This document shows, piece after piece, positions 24,708 through 32,992 of a DNA stretch of 37,541 bases. The stretch covers positions 37,209-74,749 of the forward strand of contig JAGWBX010000019.1 in the NCBI GenBank assembly GCA_021295655.1, in the 5' to 3' direction. The notes under the pieces were generated by a model, which was not told the origin of the DNA, ran no database searches, and saw only the letters and a program-made list of their open reading frames with translations. Source of the DNA: Candidatus Latescibacterota bacterium (lineage in GTDB: Bacteria; Latescibacterota; UBA2968; GCA-2709665). A program made the translations under genes and the position numbers. Numbering within the stretch: position 1 is the stretch's first letter; every line of letters starts with the position of its first letter.

Positions 24708-25522
24708 TGCGCCGTCCGGGCGAGGACGAAATCCCAACCTCGATTGTGGATATAACCCTGATTCAGGTCAATGGCGTCGACGTGCCACTGAATGAGGTAG
24801 TGCGTCAACTGGGGGCTGCTGACAACCTTGGCATTTTCGTTGAGTTTGCGCGCAGAGAACTCGTCCGGCAACTCGCCGTCCATGAAGGCGTATGTACGAC
24901 GCTTGAAGATGTCCACGGAGAGGTGGACAGGTGGAGGTATAAACATCGGCTGGAACGGGTGGAAGACACGGAAGCATGGCTCGTCGTGCGTGGCATTACC
25001 CTTCAGGACGTTGCGGCGGATGCTGAATTTAGGCTGTTGGAACGCATGCTGTCCGACAAGGTCGTCCTGGGAAAAATCGAACCCTTTTTCGCGCAACACA
25101 CGCTGGATTTTGACGAGGCGGAGGTTTGCTGGATTTTCCAGCGGAACGGAGGCGTTATCGAAGAAATTGCACTTCAGGCGCGGGAAGACGGCGCCGATTT
25201 TTGCGCGATGGCCCGTGAATTCTCACAAGATGACCGTACGCGCCCGGCCGGCGGATTTATGGGGCGCATCCGGCGCACGCAGTTGCCGAAGGGAATTGCC
25301 GCGCGACTCTTCGCCGCCCAGCCGGGTGATATCTTCGGACCCGAAAAGGCGTCCGGCGGTTTCGCGTTATATATGCTGCAGCAAAACCATCCGGCCACGC
25401 TGGACGATCGCGTCACAAGCGAGATTCGCGACACACTGTTCAATCAGTGGCTGCAAACAGAGTTGCAACGGGCGAACATTCGCTATCCGATAGTGGAGCG
25501 CAGGAAACAGGATCGGCAATAG
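24704..25522 (+). CDS. Parvulin-type (PpiC/SurA-like) peptidyl-prolyl isomerase
   Basis: A 272-residue protein with a SurA-like N-terminal helical region (about 15-125). A parvulin rotamase core (about 130-230) follows, with 'FCAMAREFSQDDRTRPAGGFMG' shortened here to its key parts: DxxxRPAGGxxG and 'GDIFGPEKASGGFALYML'. It has no signal peptide or membrane helix and starts in the ATGA overlap with the HlyD gene, so it should stay in the cytoplasm or be exported by the system itself. Parvulins recur beside HlyD/C39-ABC genes in several phyla. Likely roles are holding the precursor unfolded or isomerising its Pro-Pro-Pro turn before export. It is the last gene of the operon. Confidence 0.82.
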   Translation: MMRRPGEDEIPTSIVDITLIQVNGVDVPLNEVVRQLGAADNLGIFVEFARRELVRQLAVHEGVCTTLEDVHGEVDRWRYKHRLERVEDTEAWLVVRGITLQDVAADAEFRLLERMLSDKVVLGKIEPFFAQHTLDFDEAEVCWIFQRNGGVIEEIALQAREDGADFCAMAREFSQDDRTRPAGGFMGRIRRTQLPKGIAARLFAAQPGDIFGPEKASGGFALYMLQQNHPATLDDRVTSEIRDTLFNQWLQTELQRANIRYPIVERRKQDRQ

Positions 25523-25556
25523 ATGTCGGTCAGAGGCAAGTGACCACGTGCTTCAC

Positions 25557-25577
25557 TCGACTCAATCGATTTTTTTT
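25557..25577 (+). terminator. Weak terminator at end of export operon
   Basis: TCGA-CTCAA-TCGA (a 4-bp stem) runs straight into an eight-base T-run (25570-25577), 35 bp after the isomerase stop. The stem is short, so it is a weak call. The rest of the space to 25899 holds nothing I can identify, apart from an open frame continuing into the next gene. Confidence 0.4.
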
Positions 25578-25905
25578 GTAAGATAGACTCCTCCACCACC
25601 CCACCATGTCCACCCTCGAGGATAGCTACCTGCCTGCCCTCGGTTCGGAAGACCGGCCGGCTACGCCATAACACACTCGCAGCTCTGCCGACTCACTCTC
25701 TTCGCCTCACCGGTAAAGTAGCTTCCCCTGCCACCAGCGATTGACCACGCACGGACACGCGCACATTCCGCTGACTGCACGGCCGAGAGGGTCCGGCTTC
25801 ACATCCGTCCTCAATCTGGTTATATTCCAATATGCCGGCGTTTGCAGGCTTCTCGACTGCCGAAGCGCATGCTCGTGCTTCGGTGTCCTCAAAAGGACTG
25901 TGTTC

Positions 25906-28900
25906 GTGTTCCCAAATGTGTTTGCCCTTCTCCTTCTCCTTCCTCCCGTCGTTGCGCCCCTTCACGCGAATCCCGCGTCAATCCCGCCGGTGTATGACAG
26001 CCTCAAGGACCTGCACCTGAACACCGTACTTGTGGAGAACGGGCGTGCGACCGCGACGATCGTGGTCCCCTCCAGCGGAACCTGTGACGCGGACGCGGCC
26101 CGTATCCAGGGGGCCATTCTTGCCCGTACCGGGGTGGAGGTCCCGGTGGCGCGGGACGATTCGCCCGCCGGTTCGGTACCGATTGCGGAAAATCTGATCG
26201 TGCTGGGCAACCGGTCCACGAACCGCACCATTTCCGCGCTGTACGACCGTTATTACACGCTGCTGGACCTGAAATATCCCGGTCCGGACGGTTACGTTGT
26301 GCGTTCGCTCCACAATCCCTTCGGAAACGGTCGCAACGTGATTAGCGTCGGCGGGAGCGATGCCGCCGGGGTGGGTCAGGCGGCTGATGTCTTTGTTCGT
26401 ATCGTTGCCGGAAGCGCCGGCAATGGCGACCGCCTGTCGGTCGGCTGGATTATGGAAATCCGTCTTGGAAAAGGCCTGCAAATACCGGAAGCGCTCCAGG
26501 AGTTCGAGACCTGGGAGGCCTCGGCGGGTTACCGGTCCGTGGGCTATTTCGGGTGGAACAGCATCAGTAAGCATATGGCGATGTACTATATGACCGGAAA
26601 AGAACACCATGCGCGGGAGTTTCTCCGGCTGGCGTTTCCCGACGCGGCGGCGAAGACGCAGATTGCGGCGATAGACGGTGAACGGATCGAGAATAAGGAT
26701 GAGCCGCTCAGCGGCCCGTACCACTATACAGCGCATATGCTGGTCCTTTACTGGGATTTGATCGAGGAAAGCCCTGTCTTCACGGACGAACAACGGCTGC
26801 GGATCACCAGCGCGTTCGCGAAGCAGTTTACACACGATCCATACGGCCAGAGCCGGACCGCCATGATCGTGCGGAACCTGGATATGGGCAGGGAGGCCTA
26901 TGACACGCCGCCTTCGGGCGTGGGTACGCGGCACCACCAGTGGGCGGCCATCGCGCTTTACTGCCTCGGCCGGTATTTTCAGAAGGATTACCCGCACCCG
27001 CTGTGGAAGCACTGCATGTGGGCGGCTGAATGGCAGTTCTCTCCGCTGCGTCAACACGCGTGGGTGATGGGCGAAGCCGACAATCTGTATTGGTACAGTA
27101 CCGGCATCGCCCCGATTTTCACGTATATGCTGATTTCGGGAGATCGCGCGGCGGTGCGCAACGGCGTTGTGGAGAAGCTGCTGCGCGGGCAGGAGATGCT
27201 GATTTCCGGCCGCGAGCCCGACTGGGCCCTTCGATACGCCTCGATCGGATACCTCCACAAGGCCGCGTATCTCACGGGTGACGGGCGATACCTGGAGTAC
27301 GCCAGACGAACAGGAGTGAGCCTGGATAAGTTCCGGCTTGGGCAGTCCTTCTGGCCCGAGTCCGGCATGGTTCCGGTCCAGCCCACCGATCTTGTCCACC
27401 AGTGGAGCGTCCTCGAGGTGCCCGAGCCCATGTGGAAACGACGGGCGAGCGGGTTGCCGCTTTCGGACTCGTTTCAATTCGGGAGTTTTCGAAGCGCAAC
27501 CGACGCGACGGGCGATTTCATCCTGATCGACGGTCTGAACGGAGCGTCCCGGAATCCGTACCATTCGTTTGCGGTTCTGGAACTCCGCCTGGATGGAGAG
27601 ACGGTTCTGCAGGGGTACGAAAATCAGGTGCTGACGGGGGCCGACGGGCTTGTGGAACCGCGCAGTCCGATGGACGCGGCGCTTCGCTATCGGGACGTGG
27701 TGGGCCGGACGGCCGTGGCCGTCGCCGAGGTCCCCGATGCGTCGTTCTGCAGCTGGCGCCGTGCCCTGATACAGCGCGTGAGCAGGTACGCGCTGTTCGT
27801 GGACCGGCTGAAGTTCCGGGTGGACAGCGCAAATCTGGAAGTGAGAACGGAATGGACGGCGCCGGATCGATGGCGCTCTGTCTCAGCGGGCGGGGAGTCG
27901 CACATCGAAGCCAGCGGAAGCCGCTTCGGAATCCGCGCCTCCGACCCTGTCGAAATCACACTGAACGGGAGAACGGCAACCCTGGCCTGGACGGGCGCCG
28001 TGTCGTCCGGCGAGGAACGTACTTTTTTTTCCCTGATCGCCGAGGGCGGCGCGGCTGGAGTTCCGGTGTCCTGCCTGCGGATCGGCGCGCGGGCGGCGGT
28101 AATGGCCCTTCCCGAACCGTCTATCGCCGTCTGCGGCGAATATGCCGGTATTGCGGGCGATCTGGTACTGCTGGCCGGCGATCACCTCTTTGGGAAGGAC
28201 CTGAAGACCGCAGGGTTGGACGGGGTCCTGTTCAGTGCGGACGGACCGGTCGATCTGGATTGGGACTTTCGCACGGGATCGGCGGCGCTTACCGCAAGAG
28301 AAGCGACTCGCGTCCAGGCGGCGTTCGCTGAACCGGCTGAAGTCCGGATGGACGGCGTTCCGCTCTCGATCCGAGCCGAGTCCGATAGTGGCGCCGTGTT
28401 CGATGTGCCGGAGGGCCGGCATGTATTGACCGGTGCGTTTCCGAACCCCAATCTGCTCGCCGGTACGGTCGACCGGCTCAGCGGGATGTTGTCGCAGGCC
28501 CGGTCGGAGCGCCGCCGGGACGAGGAGATTTCCGATGCCCGGGCAATGCCGGACGGGCCGCCCTCGCCTCTGTTTCTGAGAACGCAGACCGGCGCCGCCG
28601 TGACGGACATGATTTCCTTTGCGGCAGAAGGCCAGACATGGATCGGAGTCGCGGTGGAACGGGGGGTTCATCTGCTGAGGCCGGACGGTAGCGAGGGTCG
28701 GTTTTTCCGTACGGATGCGCCTGTCAGGGTGTTGGGCTGGTGGGATGCCTTCCAGCTGTTGCTTGTGGGGTGCAGGGACGAACAGGTTATCGCGTTTGAC
28801 CTGGAAGGAAGGCGCCGCTGGACGTTCGTCTCCGAAATGCACCCGGAGGTCTACCGGGCCGGGAAGACGTACTGGTTCAAGACGGCGCCCGGTCACGAAG

Positions 28901-30024
28901 GGATCCACGGGCTGCATACGGGAATCTTCCGAAACGGGAAGAGCCAGGCATTCGTGGGTAGCGCGTGCACCCTGGAAATCTTGAACGGCAGGGGAGAGCT
29001 CGAGGAGAGGCTGCCGGTGTTCTGGGGGCCCGGAACACGGTTTGCGCTCATCGAAAGCCCCCGAGGCGGCGTCGATCTCCTGGTGGCAAGACAGCCCACG
29101 GATTCGCATGCGCTTTCGGTGGTGAACAGCCGGTCGATGCAGGTTTCCCGGGGTCGTTTCGCGGGTGTTCCGGCAGGCCACACCTATATTGGCGGATGGG
29201 CCTCGATGAGCCGGAAACACATCCTCTACGAAGATCTGGACGCCGACGGAACGAGAGAGGTGATCAGCGAGATCAACGGCACGTGGAACCGGGTGACCGT
29301 CTGGAATGAGAACGGCGCCGCTCTGTACAGCGCGAATTTCGGCCCGGGGAATCGGATTCCCGCGCAGAATATGCGCGACCTGGACGTCGGGGACCTGGAC
29401 GGAGACGGGAAGAAGGAAATCCTCACGGCGACGTCCAAGGGGCTCGTGGTCGCGCTGGATGCGCGGTGCAATCGCGTGTGGACCCGCCGGCTTCACAGCC
29501 CGCCCACCGTTCTGGCGTTCCTGCGCGCCAATGACGCGTCGTGGGTCGTGACCGGCTGCGAGGACGGCAGCATCGTGGTTTTGAACGGAGACGGGGAAAT
29601 CAGGGGTCTTGGAAAGGTCTCGGGGAAGCCCGCAGGCATCCTGAGAGTGGGAGACGGCGTGGTGGTGGCGACCCACGGGGGCGAGGTGACGGGATGGAAG
29701 ATCGGCGGCCGCTTTCTGAGTGACGCGCCGGCCGAGCCTGGTGAATTCGCCCTTCACCCAAATTTCCCGAACCCGTTCAACAGTGAGTGCCAGATCGCCT
29801 ACCAGTTGCCCGGGTCCGGCAACGTCTCGCTGGCCGTCTTCAATTTGCTGGGACAGCGGATCCGCGTGCTGGTAGAAGGAGAAAGGCAGGCCGGATATTA
29901 CCAGGTGACGTGGGACGGGAGGGACGACTCGGGCAGGGAGGTGTCCAGCGGCGTCTACTGCAGCCGGCTGGAGGTGGATGGCGGCAAATTCACGGAGGTA
30001 AGGAAAATGGTGCTGTTGAAATAA
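25906..30024 (+). CDS. Large secreted lyase-like protein, FG-GAP propeller, PNPFN sorting tail
   Basis: About 1,372 residues. The start is placed at the GTG at 25906 (or GTG 25900), which follows AAAAGGA and begins a hydrophobic export signal (FALLLLLPPVVAPLHANP). The frame is open to 25741, but that part looks non-coding. Order: an alpha/beta N-terminal domain (about 30-190, with 'YDGP'-type sugar-hydrolase accessory look), a helical barrel (about 200-500; GTRHHQWAAIALYCLGRYF) and a beta-sandwich (about 520-850), together like heparinase/alginate-lyase families. FG-GAP/VCBS calcium loops follow (DLDADGTREV about 1110; DLDGDGKKEI about 1160), then a PQQ-like propeller. A C-terminal FlgD-Ig-like sorting domain (about 1280-1372) starts HPNFPNPFN. 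It probably degrades a polysaccharide outside the cell. The enzyme activity is inferred. Confidence 0.72.
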   Translation: MFPNVFALLLLLPPVVAPLHANPASIPPVYDSLKDLHLNTVLVENGRATATIVVPSSGTCDADAARIQGAILARTGVEVPVARDDSPAGSVPIAENLIVLGNRSTNRTISALYDRYYTLLDLKYPGPDGYVVRSLHNPFGNGRNVISVGGSDAAGVGQAADVFVRIVAGSAGNGDRLSVGWIMEIRLGKGLQIPEALQEFETWEASAGYRSVGYFGWNSISKHMAMYYMTGKEHHAREFLRLAFPDAAAKTQIAAIDGERIENKDEPLSGPYHYTAHMLVLYWDLIEESPVFTDEQRLRITSAFAKQFTHDPYGQSRTAMIVRNLDMGREAYDTPPSGVGTRHHQWAAIALYCLGRYFQKDYPHPLWKHCMWAAEWQFSPLRQHAWVMGEADNLYWYSTGIAPIFTYMLISGDRAAVRNGVVEKLLRGQEMLISGREPDWALRYASIGYLHKAAYLTGDGRYLEYARRTGVSLDKFRLGQSFWPESGMVPVQPTDLVHQWSVLEVPEPMWKRRASGLPLSDSFQFGSFRSATDATGDFILIDGLNGASRNPYHSFAVLELRLDGETVLQGYENQVLTGADGLVEPRSPMDAALRYRDVVGRTAVAVAEVPDASFCSWRRALIQRVSRYALFVDRLKFRVDSANLEVRTEWTAPDRWRSVSAGGESHIEASGSRFGIRASDPVEITLNGRTATLAWTGAVSSGEERTFFSLIAEGGAAGVPVSCLRIGARAAVMALPEPSIAVCGEYAGIAGDLVLLAGDHLFGKDLKTAGLDGVLFSADGPVDLDWDFRTGSAALTAREATRVQAAFAEPAEVRMDGVPLSIRAESDSGAVFDVPEGRHVLTGAFPNPNLLAGTVDRLSGMLSQARSERRRDEEISDARAMPDGPPSPLFLRTQTGAAVTDMISFAAEGQTWIGVAVERGVHLLRPDGSEGRFFRTDAPVRVLGWWDAFQLLLVGCRDEQVIAFDLEGRRRWTFVSEMHPEVYRAGKTYWFKTAPGHEGIHGLHTGIFRNGKSQAFVGSACTLEILNGRGELEERLPVFWGPGTRFALIESPRGGVDLLVARQPTDSHALSVVNSRSMQVSRGRFAGVPAGHTYIGGWASMSRKHILYEDLDADGTREVISEINGTWNRVTVWNENGAALYSANFGPGNRIPAQNMRDLDVGDLDGDGKKEILTATSKGLVVALDARCNRVWTRRLHSPPTVLAFLRANDASWVVTGCEDGSIVVLNGDGEIRGLGKVSGKPAGILRVGDGVVVATHGGEVTGWKIGGRFLSDAPAEPGEFALHPNFPNPFNSECQIAYQLPGSGNVSLAVFNLLGQRIRVLVEGERQAGYYQVTWDGRDDSGREVSSGVYCSRLEVDGGKFTEVRKMVLLK

Positions 30025-30124
30025 CGCCCGGTCCGGAAATGCGACGACTTCGCCACACGCTGAATTCGGATCCGGATCGACTGCGAACGGCGGCAATTTC
30101 GCGCAACAGCGGTCGCCCGGCGAA

Positions 30125-31543
30125 CTACCGCTTTTTGGGAATGTACAGGTCGGTCGCGGTACCCAGATGGATCTCCGCGGCGATGCCCAGGGATTCGGAG
30201 AGGGAAGGATGGGGGTGAATCGTGTGCGCCAGGTCTTCGGCGACAGCGCCCATTTCAACGCCGAGGACGGCTTCGGCGATGAGTTCGCCGGCATTGGGGC
30301 CGGTAATCCCCGCCCCCAGAATTCGGCTGGTTTCCGGGTCGAAAACCAGTTTTGTAAGCCCTTCGGTACGGCCGAGCGTTGCCGCCCGGCCTGAGGCGGC
30401 CCATGGAAAGCGGGCGGTTTTCACGGGGCGATCCTGCGCCCGCGCTTCGGTCTCCGTCAGGCCGCACCACGCGATCTCCGGATCCGTGTAGACAACGGAA
30501 GGGACGATGCTGTCGAAGGCCGCGGGTAGCCCGGCGATGACTTCGGCGGCAACTTTCCCCTGGTGGGCGGCTTTGTGGGCAAGCCCGGGGCCGTCGACCA
30601 CGTCTCCAAGGGCGAATATGCGGGTGTCGGACGTACGCATGTGTCCGTCGACGAGGATGAAGCCGGCATCCGTGAGCCCCACCTCCGTGTTTTCCAGTCC
30701 CAGGTCCCGGGTGTTGGGTACCCGCCCCGCCGAAAGCAGGATGTTGTCGAAGGCCTGTGGGCCTGCCTCGAAATCCCCTTCAAAACTCGCGGTTATTTCG
30801 TTATCGCTTTCTTCCAGGGAGGCGACGGCGGTGTTGACGTGGATGCCTTCGAAAATGCCTTCAAGGTGCTTTTGCAGGGGTTTGACCAGGTCCCGGTCCA
30901 CTCCGGGCAGGAGGCCGCCGGTGATCTCGACCAGCGTCACCCGGCTTCCAAGCCGGGCGTAGACGGTACTCAGTTCAAGTCCCACGATACCCCCGCCTAC
31001 GGCAAGCAGGCGATCCGGGACGCATTCCAGTTCAAGCGCCCTGTTCGAATTCAGGATCTTCGGGCTGTCGACGTCGAAAACAGGGGGCACTGCCGGTAGG
31101 GACCCCGTGGCGACAATGGCGTGCACGAAGTCGATTTGAGAAACGTCTTCACCGTTCGAGACGCGGACCCGTTGGGAAGACTCGAAGGCGGCGCGGCCCT
31201 GGATGCGCCTGACCCGGCGGCGGCGGCACAGTGCGTCCAGGCCGCGCGAGAGCTTCGCGAGAATTCCGTCCTTCCAGCCGCGCATTTTTTCAAGATCGAT
31301 TTCCGGTTCGGAAAACGTCAGTCCGCACGCTGCCGCTTCACGGGATTCGGAAATCAGGCTTGCGACGTGCAGCAGGGCCTTCGACGGGATACAACCCCGG
31401 AGCAGGCATGTTCCTCCCAGCCAGTCGTCGGCTTCCACCAGTGTAACCGGGATACCGAGGTCCGCCGATCTGAATGCGGCGGCGTAGCCGCCCGGCCCGC
31501 CGCCGATGACGAGGAGATCCGTCTTGTGGGTGCCTTTCGGCAT
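30125..31543 (-). CDS. lpdA: Dihydrolipoamide dehydrogenase (E3)
   Basis: A 472-residue FAD disulfide oxidoreductase. It has the FAD motif VIGGGPGGYAAA near the start, the redox disulfide in GTCLLRGCIPSK, the NAD motif 'AVGGGIVGLE', the second FAD motif 'ALGDVVDGPGLAH' and the C-terminal His-Glu region HTIHPHPSLSE. It reoxidises the lipoyl groups of the 2-oxoacid dehydrogenase complex with NAD. I start it at the ATG at 31543 (GGAG 5 nt upstream); a longer frame to 32008 only runs over the E2 gene. It lies 64 bp after E2 on the same strand, completing a pyruvate dehydrogenase operon. CLLRGC replaces the usual CLNxGC, a mild variation. Confidence 0.95.
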   Translation of the reverse strand: MPKGTHKTDLLVIGGGPGGYAAAFRSADLGIPVTLVEADDWLGGTCLLRGCIPSKALLHVASLISESREAAACGLTFSEPEIDLEKMRGWKDGILAKLSRGLDALCRRRRVRRIQGRAAFESSQRVRVSNGEDVSQIDFVHAIVATGSLPAVPPVFDVDSPKILNSNRALELECVPDRLLAVGGGIVGLELSTVYARLGSRVTLVEITGGLLPGVDRDLVKPLQKHLEGIFEGIHVNTAVASLEESDNEITASFEGDFEAGPQAFDNILLSAGRVPNTRDLGLENTEVGLTDAGFILVDGHMRTSDTRIFALGDVVDGPGLAHKAAHQGKVAAEVIAGLPAAFDSIVPSVVYTDPEIAWCGLTETEARAQDRPVKTARFPWAASGRAATLGRTEGLTKLVFDPETSRILGAGITGPNAGELIAEAVLGVEMGAVAEDLAHTIHPHPSLSESLGIAAEIHLGTATDLYIPKKR

Positions 31544-31607
31544 GGTCACTCCGGACAAGGGCATACAGATTGCCGCAACGCGGGCTCGGGGGGCTTCGAA
31601 ATGGGGA

Positions 31608-32900
31608 CTATCCCCCCAGGAGCATGCGTTCCGGATCCTCCAGGGACTCAGCCAGATGTCTTGTGAATCGTGCGCCGTCGGCGCCATCCACGACGCGATG
31701 GTCGTAAGACAGGCAGATGGGCATGATGAAACGGGCTTCGATGCGCCCGTCGCGCACGACAGGTTCCTGCCGGGACCGTCCCATGCCGAGAATGGCGACT
31801 TCGGGAAAGTTGACGATCGGGGTGAAGGAAGTTCCGCCGATACTACCCAGGTTGGTGACGGTAAACGTGCCGCCCTGCAGCTCTTCGAGGTCCGCCCGTC
31901 CCTCTCGCGTTCGGCGGGCGAGGTCGTCGAGTTGTATGGCCAGTTCAAAGACGCCCCGACGGTCGACGTCGCGGAGAACCGGCACGAGCAGGCCCCTTTC
32001 CGTATCAACGGCCACGCCGATGTGATAGTAGTGCTTGAGAACGAGCTGTCCGGCGGCCAGGTCCAGGCTGGCGTTGAACTGCGGGAAGGCCTTCAGCGCG
32101 CTGACAACGGCTTTCAGTACAAATGGCGTGGGCGTGAGCTTGCCGCTCCGCGCTTCGGTACCGGTCTTGTGCCGCTGCCTGAAAGCCTCCAGGTCCGTCA
32201 CGTCAGCCCGGTCGAACTGCGTGACGTGGGGAACCTGTGCCCAGGCCGTGCTCACGTTCTGCGCAATGGTCCTGCGTACCCCGGGCAGGGGCTGTCGCTC
32301 GACGTGGCCCCATCGGGTGAAGTCCGGCAGGTCTGGCGCGACGACGGGACCGGACTGTCCCGCTTCGCTCAGGGATGACTGTACGTAACCCTTTACGTCC
32401 TCGCGGGTGATCCGTCCTCCCGCGCCGCTGCCCGGGACCTGACGCAGGTCGACGCCGAGTTCGCGGGCGAATCGTCGCACGGACGGGGCAGCGGGCACGG
32501 AGATGCGTGAGGTCTCCTCGGCGGCAGGCGTCGCTTCGTCCGTGTCCGCGTTCACCGGGGCCCGCGGCGCCTGCGGTTCCATCGGCGCGTCAGCCGGAAG
32601 CTGCCGGATATTCCTGTCCGCCGCGCGCGATTCCGGCTCGGTCTCCGGCGCGTCCCCGGCCTGTGCCGCGTCGACGGTGATAAGTACGGCGCCGGGCGAG
32701 ATGCGTTCCGCATTCCTGACGTTGACCGAAGCGACGGTTCCGGCAATTGACGATGGGACTTCAACCAGCGCCTTGTCGGTTTCAAGTTCGATGACGGGCT
32801 GATCCACCGCGATTGAATCTCCTTCCGAGACCAGAATGCGCACCACGTCGCCCTGATCGATGCCCTCGCCAAGGTCCGGAAGTCTGACTTCCTCAGCCAC
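31608..32900 (-). CDS. aceF: Dihydrolipoamide acetyltransferase (pyruvate dehydrogenase E2)
   Basis: A 430-residue protein with one lipoyl domain (about 1-77; lipoylated Lys in ETDKALVEV). An Ala/Glu/Pro-rich flexible linker (about 78-130) follows, then a peripheral-subunit-binding domain (about 135-172; VRRFARELGVDLRQVPGSG, GGRITREDV) and the acyltransferase core with catalytic SYDHRVVDGADG near residue 400. It forms the complex core and passes acetyl groups to CoA. It has only one lipoyl domain, where E. coli has three. The start is a GTG with GGGAGG upstream. It lies 92 bp after aceE and 64 bp before lpdA. Confidence 0.95.
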   Translation of the reverse strand: MAEEVRLPDLGEGIDQGDVVRILVSEGDSIAVDQPVIELETDKALVEVPSSIAGTVASVNVRNAERISPGAVLITVDAAQAGDAPETEPESRAADRNIRQLPADAPMEPQAPRAPVNADTDEATPAAEETSRISVPAAPSVRRFARELGVDLRQVPGSGAGGRITREDVKGYVQSSLSEAGQSGPVVAPDLPDFTRWGHVERQPLPGVRRTIAQNVSTAWAQVPHVTQFDRADVTDLEAFRQRHKTGTEARSGKLTPTPFVLKAVVSALKAFPQFNASLDLAAGQLVLKHYYHIGVAVDTERGLLVPVLRDVDRRGVFELAIQLDDLARRTREGRADLEELQGGTFTVTNLGSIGGTSFTPIVNFPEVAILGMGRSRQEPVVRDGRIEARFIMPICLSYDHRVVDGADGARFTRHLAESLEDPERMLLGG

Positions 32901-32992
32901 GGTTCCTCCCTTTCAGATCCAGCAAGCGCCGCTGGCGTTTCAACCCGGAAACAGGCTGCCTGCCGGTTCCCTGCTTTCGGTATGTGACACGA

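Noticed and set aside
25741..25905. N-terminal extension of the large secreted protein
   Set aside because: The frame is open, but residues before 25906 lack a ribosome site and would bury the export signal. The GTG at 25900 or 25906 after AAAAGGA is preferred.
27883..30294. 803-codon open frame on the - strand opposite the large secreted protein
   Set aside because: It mirrors the coding frame of the + strand gene, is low-complexity Arg/Pro-rich, and crosses into the lpdA region without a ribosome site.
31544..32008. N-terminal extension of lpdA
   Set aside because: It overlaps the E2 gene in another frame. The FAD motif begins right after the ATG at 31543, which has a GGAG site.
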